Made by a program: the position numbers and the translations under genes | Source of the DNA: Lachnospiraceae bacterium | GTDB taxonomy: Bacteria; Bacillota; Clostridia; Lachnospirales; Lachnospiraceae | Direction: 5' to 3' | DNA: 64,000 bases | NCBI GenBank assembly: GCA_015057325.1 | Contig: SVEQ01000009.1 | Location: 1 to 64,000 of the forward strand | Shown here: piece by piece, positions 18,641 to 26,539 of the stretch | Layout: every line of letters begins with the position of its first letter | How positions within the stretch are numbered: position 1 is the stretch's first letter | The notes under the pieces: model-generated | Seen by the model: only the letters and a program-made list of their open reading frames with translations | Told to the model about the DNA's origin: nothing | The model's database searches: none

Positions 18641-21600
18641 TCACTTCTTTTCAAACATGTAATCCCCTGATGTGGCAACATAGAATTCGCGATTGCCTAT
18701 ATACACCGTTGAATCGCCCGCAACCTTCCAGCTACCGCCTTCCAACCCATACGACTTGGATATCTTGAGTGGCAACAGCCTTCCTGCAGGAACAATATTG
18801 TTTTCCATCCATGCAGCACATAACACAAGTGTTACAAAATGCTCATGTCCTGCCTTATCCTCTGCGGTCAACGAAAACTGTTTGATATCATCCTTCGAAT
18901 CAAGACTTGCCAGCACTTTTCCATCGGTAGCATTTATTTCATTCGTTGTTCCATCATCACAAACAATTTTAACCACAGATAAATTATCATCATTGAACAA
19001 CAATGTCAACTTATCGGCATAAATTGTTCTTCCATCCGAAACAAACACACTAACACCCGCATCCGTATATGCATTGGCGATAGTCGGCGAATCCTTGTCG
19101 ATTTGAATTTTTTCAGTGACTTCAACAGATTCTAACTGTGCGCCGTCAGAACTTCTTCTTATATAAACCGTTGTAATGTCATCAGTATAGAGAATGTCTT
19201 CTGTATACTTTCCGTTTCTTGACGTAGATATCTCATAACCCCTCGGAGCTTTCAAATACACATCAGTTACGTAATAGCCGTTCTTTCCTTGAGTTCCCGA
19301 TATGGTATAGGACGCTTTCGTGTCGGAAAGGTATTTGATTTCAAACTCTTTTTCCACAGAAACCGCATTGTATTTGTCCGTCTCAGGAACATCCACCTTA
19401 AGCACATACTTTCCGGCCTCAACAGGCTTCTCACTTGTATATGCCGACTCATCTTCACCCGCTTTTCTATAACTAAATGTTGCCTTGTCCTTGCCATCTG
19501 AATCTGTGGAAAGCACCGGCTCATATTTAACTCCCACATACTGATCCGACAATTTGACCGTTGCTGTAGCCGTTTTCTTTTTGATGCTAAATGTCGCCTC
19601 ACGAACAACTTTCTCATATTTCTTTGTTTCAGGAACCGTCGCACGTACAGTGTAGTCTCCCGCCTTCTCCGGTTTGATTTTACTGTAAGAAGCATCCGCA
19701 TCAGTCGTAACCTTGTATTCAAATACAACCTTACCGTCAGAATCAGTTGAGAATACAGGGTCGTAACTCGCTCCAACATACACATCCGTAACCGAAAGCG
19801 ATGTATTTTTCGAAACCATCTTACTTATCGTAAATGAGTCCTCACAACTAATTGTCTCCATATCCTCACCGCTTATCGTTGCACGCACTTTGTACTTGCC
19901 CGCATCCTGCGGTTTGGTTGTTGTATATGATGTGGCATTTTCAGCCTTATACTCAATTACAGATTCATACTCCACGCCGCTATCAACGTGTACTGCAAGA
20001 ACAGGCTCATACGGTGTTCCAACAAATGTATTAGGTACAGTAATCTCTGCCGTTCCGTTTTTGAACTTCCCGATTGTAAATGTGTCATAACATATCGTTT
20101 CGTTATATTTGCTTGTTTTAGGTATTGTTACTTTGAGCTTGTATGTACCCGGTTTGCTTGGCGTAGTACCCGAATAATTTTCTTCGCTTGACAATGTGTA
20201 TTTATAATCAATGCTACTTTCAACCTCAGACAAATCAACGCACGTCACGACAGGATTTATCTCTCCGCCATACTCGACATCCGCTACCGTAACACCGGTA
20301 TCAGACGGACGTTCATTTAATTTTATATTAAACTCTCCTGAGCAGACTATATCAGCGTAATCACCATGAGCCGGAATTGTTGCACTTACCGTATACGTAC
20401 CTTCCATATTCGGCTTCGATATAGCATTGCCGTCCTTATCATAATATGAGTAAAAATCCGAAGCCGAATCATCTATTGTTTCATTATAATCCTCAATAGT
20501 TATCGAAGGTGCCCACGAATCATCAACACACACGATTCCCGCGTCTCCCACGCTAATTGTACCGGTCAAAGTTTTTAAAGGTGCATTAAGCGTAAATTGC
20601 AGTTTTGCCGATTCATTACCTGCCTTGTCTTTAGCTACTAATGCAACTTGTTTCGGCTTACCAAACTCCGAATCTATTGTGACAGCAATACTTGTGTCAT
20701 CATCATGTTCTTGTGTATATGTTGTTTCCGCTCCATCTATAGTTGCAATAACTTTATCAATATTATCATCTTCATATTGAACCTCAACCTTGCCCGCTCT
20801 AAATGAGGCATTATTATCTATTGATTTTTCTACATCATCAATGAACGATTTAGTAATAACCGGTTTTTCGGAATCAAAAACGATACTGTCAAGTCCGTCA
20901 ACCAAACTGTTTAGTTCCTGTGCCATGGTATATGCGCCATCACCTCTCTGCAAGGCTATTTTAACATTCGGACTATATGTATCGCCCGAGTACAATTCAT
21001 CCTTTGTAAGAGTAAGTGATTCAGAAAATTCTCCCGAATCCCCTTTTCTGATTTTGTATCCCGTGTTAGGTTTTACCGTAATACAATCTTTGACATAAGC
21101 AGGATTGCCTTCGACAGAAAGATAATTCGTTCCATCCACTTTGTTACACGCATCAAGTGGTAGTTCACTTATTGTGTAAGAATACTCTCCAGAAGTAGCA
21201 GCAGCATACGGACCATTTGCAGCCACATCGACTTTAAAATTATGTGTTCCCGCTACTGTCGGTTGTGTGCTTGAAAAAATCGATTCTCCTGCTGCTTTAT
21301 ATGTTATCGTATAGTGACTTGTCGTGTATGTAACTCCCGTGCCGCTTGCGTGCACATAATCTCTTAAGTCATAAGTCTGCCCCTGATAGATTGTTGGAAT
21401 AGTATCACAAGTAATCTCGAGTGGCTTTTTTTCTATTTCAAAATCTTTAGTAATTATCTTTTCTTCATACTCACTATCCCCAGCCACCTTTGCTTCTAAA
21501 GTATACTCACCCACTGCCGTCGGAACTTCTCCGGTATATGTGCTGTCATCCGATCCCTTTTCTTTGTATCTTATTACAACATCCTTTCCGGTGGTCGAAC

Positions 21601-22480
21601 TACCTGTTATATTAATTGTTTCTCCGATTGTATATTTTTCCTTATACCCGGTAAGTGTAATATCTTGAGGCTTTTTACCGTATTCCAAATGGATATAAAA
21701 ACCGTTATTGCTATTACCTGCCATATCAAATGTTTTATATGAACATGTCAACGTCTGTGATTCATCAACAAGGAATTCTACAGTTTCTTCTAATGCATAT
21801 TCTTCCGAACTTAATTCGCGCTTATCCTCTGCAACTGTTGCATTATTAACTTTGCTCTTATATTTAGGCATTATAATACTGTATCCATCTCCCGGATTAT
21901 AAAACAAATGATTTTCCGAACCATCTTTTATTCGAAATCTGACTGTCAGACTATAACCGGCCCTGATATTTGCGCCGCTTTCAAAAGCACCAATTTCTTC
22001 CGCCTCGCCATCACTCGTATATTTCACTTTTGCCGAAATCACAGTGACATCATGGGGACCCGTCTGATCTCTTAATATATCTTTTATAGTCGTTGAAGCA
22101 TTTATTATATCTTCTTTAGAAATAGGTGTTCCCGGTTCTGTACTTGTTTCCTCTCTAATGTATATATCATCATCGTTATATTGTCCATAAAATTCGCCAT
22201 ATTTAATTTCACTGCCATAGACTCCATCCTGTTCTTTACAAATACTATAGCCGGATTCGGCGGTAAAAATCACTTCTGTGTCAACCGAACCATTAATATA
22301 ATATATTTTCTTTCCACTAACAGGATCCTGATATTCATTAGGGCAATCATTAACAGTAACCGTCACTTTTGATGCCAGTGAATCTTCTGCTTCAACACCC
22401 ATCGGAACCGCCCACAAAAGGCTTACAACCATAATAAATGCCAGTGTTAAACTTGATATACGTCTATTCATTTTTCTCAT
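18641..22480 (-). CDS. Secreted Ig/MBG-like repeat adhesin, first gene of the LytTR operon
   Basis: 1279 aa. Signal peptide about 1-30 (ending VEAE). At least six modules of 75-85 residues repeat with a PxxAGxYxVxATVPETxKY-type end (about 290-1040), resembling MBG/Ig-like surface repeats. A C-terminal region of about 220 residues is shared with the 912-aa protein at 29.5 kb and ends in WKVAGDSTVYIGNREF and GDYMFEKK. It has no lysine-rich tail, LRR or LPXTG. ATG 22480 is preferred to a TTG two codons earlier because of AGAGG placed 9 nt upstream. Driven by LytTR-type site C. Confidence 0.82.
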   Translation of the reverse strand: MRKMNRRISSLTLAFIMVVSLLWAVPMGVEAEDSLASKVTVTVNDCPNEYQDPVSGKKIYYINGSVDTEVIFTAESGYSICKEQDGVYGSEIKYGEFYGQYNDDDIYIREETSTEPGTPISKEDIINASTTIKDILRDQTGPHDVTVISAKVKYTSDGEAEEIGAFESGANIRAGYSLTVRFRIKDGSENHLFYNPGDGYSIIMPKYKSKVNNATVAEDKRELSSEEYALEETVEFLVDESQTLTCSYKTFDMAGNSNNGFYIHLEYGKKPQDITLTGYKEKYTIGETINITGSSTTGKDVVIRYKEKGSDDSTYTGEVPTAVGEYTLEAKVAGDSEYEEKIITKDFEIEKKPLEITCDTIPTIYQGQTYDLRDYVHASGTGVTYTTSHYTITYKAAGESIFSSTQPTVAGTHNFKVDVAANGPYAAATSGEYSYTISELPLDACNKVDGTNYLSVEGNPAYVKDCITVKPNTGYKIRKGDSGEFSESLTLTKDELYSGDTYSPNVKIALQRGDGAYTMAQELNSLVDGLDSIVFDSEKPVITKSFIDDVEKSIDNNASFRAGKVEVQYEDDNIDKVIATIDGAETTYTQEHDDDTSIAVTIDSEFGKPKQVALVAKDKAGNESAKLQFTLNAPLKTLTGTISVGDAGIVCVDDSWAPSITIEDYNETIDDSASDFYSYYDKDGNAISKPNMEGTYTVSATIPAHGDYADIVCSGEFNIKLNERPSDTGVTVADVEYGGEINPVVTCVDLSEVESSIDYKYTLSSEENYSGTTPSKPGTYKLKVTIPKTSKYNETICYDTFTIGKFKNGTAEITVPNTFVGTPYEPVLAVHVDSGVEYESVIEYKAENATSYTTTKPQDAGKYKVRATISGEDMETISCEDSFTISKMVSKNTSLSVTDVYVGASYDPVFSTDSDGKVVFEYKVTTDADASYSKIKPEKAGDYTVRATVPETKKYEKVVREATFSIKKKTATATVKLSDQYVGVKYEPVLSTDSDGKDKATFSYRKAGEDESAYTSEKPVEAGKYVLKVDVPETDKYNAVSVEKEFEIKYLSDTKASYTISGTQGKNGYYVTDVYLKAPRGYEISTSRNGKYTEDILYTDDITTVYIRRSSDGAQLESVEVTEKIQIDKDSPTIANAYTDAGVSVFVSDGRTIYADKLTLLFNDDNLSVVKIVCDDGTTNEINATDGKVLASLDSKDDIKQFSLTAEDKAGHEHFVTLVLCAAWMENNIVPAGRLLPLKISKSYGLEGGSWKVAGDSTVYIGNREFYVATSGDYMFEKK

Positions 22481-22530
22481 AAACAATCACCTCTTTTATG
22501 GTACAAACATGTATAGTATTCAATGAATAA

Positions 22531-22598
22531 ATTATATCAAATTAAAAATCAAAAGTACGGTTTTATGTCTATTCGGTCGTTTTTCGTGTCTATTCGGT
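22531..22598 (-). promoter_or_regulatory. LytTR-type operator and -10 box (site C)
   Basis: Minus strand: ACCGAATAG at 22590-22598 and 22569-22577 with a 12-bp spacer, then TATAAT at 22531-22536, 33 bp from the proximal copy, the same spacing as sites A and D. It drives the operon that encodes the LytTR regulator itself, which implies autoregulation. Confidence 0.75.
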
Positions 22599-22603
22599 CA
22601 AAT

Positions 22604-22641
22604 ATAAAAATCCCGACAACCACCTTAGTGATTATCGGGAT
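22604..22641 (-). terminator. Terminator of the PD-(D/E)XK gene
   Basis: Arms 22610-22619 and 22632-22641 (one G-U pair) with a T run at 22604-22610 on the minus strand. The loop sequence is also conserved with the other members of the hairpin family. It ends 11 nt before operator site C. Confidence 0.8.
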
Positions 22642-22663
22642 TACATTAATCGATTTTTCAAGT

Positions 22664-23644
22664 TCAGGCCAATATTTCCGTTGCCATTTTTGTTGCTTCT
22701 TCTTTTGATAACAAAGGGTCTGTTGACATGTAATGAGCAGCAAGCTTAGCTATATTCTCTGCTCTTTCTTCTGTTTTGCCTTCTTGTCTGCCCTCAGTTC
22801 TTCCCTCGGCAATGCCTTGTCTATGTGCCGTTATAACCTCTAGTTCTATTACTTTACCGCCCATAATATCACCCACTCTCTTCTGAACTTTCTCTCTTTT
22901 CATAGTCATTTTGTATGCGACTTTGTGTATCATATTAATTATAACACTACATGACATAACAGGCAAGAACCCGCTTTCCACTTCTTTCTCTAACCTTGCA
23001 AGTATATCCCTGTACACATCCGAAAACTCCTCAAGCCTTTCCGAATCTTCGTTAATGGCATCCAACGAAGATTCCATATTGAAAATATAAAATGGCAGCA
23101 GCATATATAAATGTTTCTCAAATATATCTTCAATACCAAGCTCCGACATTCGTCTTATAGCAATGGGATATTCCACACTTCCACCAGGTGTTGACAGTTT
23201 AACATACGCCTTGTCAAAATCTCCACTACCTCGTAGCAACAAAATTCCACTATACGGCATATCAACACGCAAACAATGTTCTTTAATCGCTGACGAATCC
23301 AATGCCACCTGTACATCATATTCAAACATCCTAACAAGCAACGTGTCATCATACTTCTTGCTTTCACACTCATGATGATATAACCTATGTTTTCCATTAT
23401 CAACAATCTCAAATGCCGAGTCTGTTATTCGCTTCTGTTCCGAGTGATTCTCGCCCTCTATGAAATGCTCATTACGTCCCCTTATTATCTTTGCAGAACT
23501 ACCATAGTTCTCATTATGAAAATAATTGACAAATGGTATTAGAAGATCGTCACACTCGCTCTCCATTGTACGGTAAGCATCATCATATGCAAAATCCGAA
23601 TAAACGCCATCTTTTTTCTTACTTTCTTTCTTCTTCCCGGACAT
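22664..23644 (-). CDS. PD-(D/E)XK nuclease-like protein (Rpn/YhgA-type family)
   Basis: 326 aa. The N-terminal half holds a plausible PD-(D/E)XK core (RITDSAFEI, then HHECESKK, near residues 72-97). The C-terminus has the Gly/Arg/Glu-rich stretch AEGRTEGRQEGKTEERA (near residues 277-294), a hallmark of Rpn-like recombination-promoting nucleases and related transposase-like proteins. No terminal inverted repeats are evident, so mobility is not shown. AAGG lies 6 nt before the ATG. It carries no LytTR-type site upstream and interrupts the surface-protein array. Confidence 0.68.
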   Translation of the reverse strand: MSGKKKESKKKDGVYSDFAYDDAYRTMESECDDLLIPFVNYFHNENYGSSAKIIRGRNEHFIEGENHSEQKRITDSAFEIVDNGKHRLYHHECESKKYDDTLLVRMFEYDVQVALDSSAIKEHCLRVDMPYSGILLLRGSGDFDKAYVKLSTPGGSVEYPIAIRRMSELGIEDIFEKHLYMLLPFYIFNMESSLDAINEDSERLEEFSDVYRDILARLEKEVESGFLPVMSCSVIINMIHKVAYKMTMKREKVQKRVGDIMGGKVIELEVITAHRQGIAEGRTEGRQEGKTEERAENIAKLAAHYMSTDPLLSKEEATKMATEILA

Positions 23645-23743
23645 CCAATACCTTATCCTTCCGGTGTAACGTCACACAAAATATTCGATCGTGTGCATAG
23701 CATACCACATCAAAAATACCCCGTCTACAATTGTGTATAAAGA

Positions 23744-23821
23744 TACATAATATTCTAATTTGCCAAAAAACAGGCGGTTTTTTATGTACAAAAATACATA
23801 AAGTTATGTACTTTTTATGTA
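23744..23821. repeat. Cluster of TTATGTA/TACATAA heptamers
   Basis: Five copies lie in 78 bp: TACATAA at 23744 and 23795, TTATGTA at 23782, 23804 and 23815. The pair 23782-23801 forms an inverted repeat with a 6-bp loop. They sit upstream of the PD-(D/E)XK gene and beside the terminator of the next unit. They may be an operator or AT-rich coincidence. Confidence 0.4.
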
Positions 23822-23823
23822 AC

Positions 23824-23890
23824 AAAAAATCCCGACAACCACATTGATATGTACCCTCTTAACATGGACTATATCATTGTGATTGCCGGG
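23824..23890 (-). terminator. Terminator of the 555-aa surface-protein gene
   Basis: Long imperfect inverted repeat, arms 23831-23850 and 23871-23890 (three mismatches), followed by a T run on the minus strand (23824-23829). The outer part matches the repeated ATCCCGACAACCAC family; this copy has a longer stem and loop. Confidence 0.82.
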
Positions 23891-23905
23891 ACCGGCTCAT
23901 AATTC

Positions 23906-25573
23906 TTAATATTTAACTTTAACCTTCTTGCCTACATTCTTCTTTGTGAATATCTTCTTGTAAAGTTTGGCGTACTTCTTGTTAAGTTTCTTCGAGCCAA
24001 CATTAACCTTGATAGTTATTGATTTTGCCTTACTTCCCTTGAATGCATTCTTAACACTTTTCTTCGTAAGTTTCTTGGTCTTAATAACCACCGTACTTAT
24101 CTTCGATTTATTGAATGCACCAGTAGAGAGTGTTTCTACATTCTTACCTATTGTTGCTTTCGTTGCGACACATCCACTAAATGCATTCTTATCCACAGAA
24201 GTAACTTCATATGTCACACCGTCAAGTGTTACCGTATCCGATACTACAACACTCTTTGCCTTTATATCTGTTGTACTCTTATATTCAACCTCCGGTGTCT
24301 CTCCGACTTTTGATGTTACTACAACCTCTGCCTTAGAAGTGCTATCCGTAACCGTAGTTCCCTCTGCCTTAGGGGTATCAACTGCAGCAGGTGCTTGTGT
24401 TGTTGCAGGTGCCGATGTAGTTCCAGCCGAACCGCTTGATGCAGCCGTAACAGTTAAAACACATGTCGCAGACTTTCCACCTGCAGTAGCAGTAATCGTT
24501 GCTGTACCTGCAGCAACTGCTGTAACCTTTCCACCATCAACTGTAGCAACAGCCTGATTACTTGAAGACCATGTAACAGTGCTGTTAGTTGCGTTAGAAG
24601 GAGCTACTGTTGCAGTTAATGTCTCACTGCCACCTGCTGTAAGAGCCATAGTTGACTTGTCAAGAGAAACACCGGTAACAGGAATCGTTGTATTAATCTC
24701 AACAGGAAACTGAACTTTCTTAAACGTTAATTCTGCTCCCGTAGCATTAATTGCAATATCTGTTGCAGCACCTGTTCCTGTATAATCTGCCCATCCCTTG
24801 CCTGCAATTTCATTTTTTACATTACCGTAAATTGCAACATACTCTTCTTGTTCTGCAACATTTGTTCCTGCTCTGGCAATAAGAGTACTGTCTTTTGAAA
24901 TAATAACATCGCCTTTCACTCCATTTATTTGATCATAACAATAAATCCCTGAACTCATATCACCACTACCGCCTGATAGTCCTTCCGCAATAAGATTTCC
25001 ACCGTTGATCTTAACAAAGGCATTTTCGCCAACAACCTGCATTCCATTGCATCGTGTTCCCACAGCCTTGACATTTCCACCATTAATCGTAACGGAATTC
25101 GTATTAATCCCATCATATAAAGCCGTCAAAGATATGTCTCCACTTTCAATAACAATACCATTCTGATAACTATTAATGGCAAAATCTTCCGTATTAACAT
25201 TTAGACTTCCTTGACCTTTTAAAACAAGCGTGCCTACACTTTCAATTCCTACTTTATATCCATCAATACTATTTTTTCCTTGTAGTTCTATATTAAGTGC
25301 TTCTGTACCCGAATATAAAATAGCTGCGTAGGGTCTTCCTTCTTCATCTCCTGTGTAGTTATAACTTGCACCATTCAATGTCAGCGTATGTGTTGATGCC
25401 ACATAAGTCCACCCTTCACCTGAACAATCATTGTCACTATCATAATTTGAACCCGAAATACACAGGTCATCCGTCGCAGCGTACACATTTTTAGTTGTAG
25501 CTTGAACTACCCCAAAACTTAGAACAAAACAGATTAATAATGATATACATTTCCAATTCATTTTTCTACCCAT
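23906..25573 (-). CDS. Secreted surface protein: carbohydrate-binding-like, BIG2, LRR, basic C-terminus
   Basis: 555 aa. Signal peptide about 1-33. Residues about 35-285 resemble the beta-helix carbohydrate-binding domain of the 814-aa neighbour (HTLTLNGASYNYTG; ITINGGNV-like turns). A BIG2 Ig-like domain follows at about 292-375 (VTGVSLDKSTMALTAGG; AAGTATITATAGG). Then a Thr/Ala/Pro linker, a short LRR_5 segment and the lysine-rich tail ending VKVKY. There is no LPXTG. GGAGG is 7 nt before the ATG. Promoter carries LytTR-type site D. The C-terminal third looks like a recent duplicate of the 814-aa protein. Confidence 0.83.
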   Translation of the reverse strand: MGRKMNWKCISLLICFVLSFGVVQATTKNVYAATDDLCISGSNYDSDNDCSGEGWTYVASTHTLTLNGASYNYTGDEEGRPYAAILYSGTEALNIELQGKNSIDGYKVGIESVGTLVLKGQGSLNVNTEDFAINSYQNGIVIESGDISLTALYDGINTNSVTINGGNVKAVGTRCNGMQVVGENAFVKINGGNLIAEGLSGGSGDMSSGIYCYDQINGVKGDVIISKDSTLIARAGTNVAEQEEYVAIYGNVKNEIAGKGWADYTGTGAATDIAINATGAELTFKKVQFPVEINTTIPVTGVSLDKSTMALTAGGSETLTATVAPSNATNSTVTWSSSNQAVATVDGGKVTAVAAGTATITATAGGKSATCVLTVTAASSGSAGTTSAPATTQAPAAVDTPKAEGTTVTDSTSKAEVVVTSKVGETPEVEYKSTTDIKAKSVVVSDTVTLDGVTYEVTSVDKNAFSGCVATKATIGKNVETLSTGAFNKSKISTVVIKTKKLTKKSVKNAFKGSKAKSITIKVNVGSKKLNKKYAKLYKKIFTKKNVGKKVKVKY

Positions 25574-25620
25574 ACATCTTCCTCCATTTCTAATACATTA
25601 ATAAGTTACCTAATGAACAC

Positions 25621-25688
25621 ATTATATCAAATTAAAAACCAAAAATATTGATATTTGTCTATTCGGTCGTTTTTCGTGTCTATTCGGT
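25621..25688 (-). promoter_or_regulatory. LytTR-type operator and -10 box (site D)
   Basis: Minus strand: ACCGAATAG at 25680-25688 and 25659-25667 with a 12-bp spacer, TATAAT at 25621-25626, 33 bp from the proximal copy. The distal copy ends 19 bp from the -35 of the divergent promoter at 25708, so a bound regulator could touch both. Confidence 0.75.
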
Positions 25689-25707
25689 TATTTTCCCTAT
25701 TATTTCA

Positions 25708-25736
25708 TTGCAAGAAAAGCCTTTTAACGATATAAT
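25708..25736 (+). promoter_or_regulatory. Promoter of the MBL-fold/GGDEF operon
   Basis: -35 TTGCAA (25708-25713), a 17-bp spacer and a perfect -10 TATAAT (25731-25736), about 49 bp before the ATG at 25785. It is divergent from the 555-aa surface-protein promoter. Confidence 0.75.
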
Positions 25737-25784
25737 ATATATAGTTACAAACATACGAGAAGTTGTTTTGGGGGGAATACAAAT

Positions 25785-26504
25785 ATGTTGAAGTTTTTTG
25801 GACGGGGTTCAGCATTCGACGAGGAACAGAACGGTGCGTTTTTCACCGATGGTGATGATGTAATTCTGCTCGATTGTCCAATGTCATCATTTCACAAATT
25901 ACGGCAAATGAATATCGAACATCTTACGGAATCTCGAAATATCCGTATTATTTTTGTGCTGGTTACGCACACTCACGGAGACCATGTAAGCGGTATATCA
26001 ACGCTTATCCAGTTTGCATACTACGTATGGCATGTGCCTGTTGTTATCGCAGCACCAAACAATAAGGTCAAAGAGGATTTACGATATCTCATTCTTCACC
26101 TTGAAGGTTGCGACAGTCACGCATTTCATCTTACAACATCAGATATGCTCAAACTATGGGTAACGGACGTGATACCAACTACACACGTTCCCGGACTTAA
26201 CGGTCGTTGCTTCGGGTATCATTTAACCATAGGAGAAAAATCAATAATATACACCGGCGACACTAACACATTAGAGCCATACAAACCGTATCTAACCGGT
26301 GGTGAAAACACATATCTTTACACAGAAATGTCAGTACGCAAATCACCTGTTCATCTTTATCTTGATGAGGAACTTGATTATTTAATATCACTTGCAGAGA
26401 GCGGAGTCCATGTGTATCTCATGCATCTTGATAACATACCAAAGGCCGAAGAAATGATTAAAGGAACTCCAATTCAAATCGCACCATTATATACAGAGAA
26501 ATAA
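25785..26504 (+). CDS. Metallo-beta-lactamase-fold hydrolase
   Basis: 239 aa. The metal-binding motif THTHGDH is near residues 67-73. Later ligands are visible as TTHVPG, YTGDTN and YLMHLD, an arrangement like RNase Z/phosphodiesterase-type members. The substrate cannot be told from sequence. GGGGGG precedes the ATG. The diguanylate cyclase gene follows 35 bp later in the same direction, which makes a nucleotide- or signalling-linked role worth considering, but nothing here proves it. Confidence 0.8.
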   Translation: MLKFFGRGSAFDEEQNGAFFTDGDDVILLDCPMSSFHKLRQMNIEHLTESRNIRIIFVLVTHTHGDHVSGISTLIQFAYYVWHVPVVIAAPNNKVKEDLRYLILHLEGCDSHAFHLTTSDMLKLWVTDVIPTTHVPGLNGRCFGYHLTIGEKSIIYTGDTNTLEPYKPYLTGGENTYLYTEMSVRKSPVHLYLDEELDYLISLAESGVHVYLMHLDNIPKAEEMIKGTPIQIAPLYTEK

Positions 26505-26539
26505 CAACGATATATTACAACTTGCAAAGGGGGATTACC

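Noticed and set aside
22664-23644. Annotating the PD-(D/E)XK gene as an insertion sequence transposase
   Set aside because: No terminal inverted repeats or target-site duplications are visible, so mobility is not supported.
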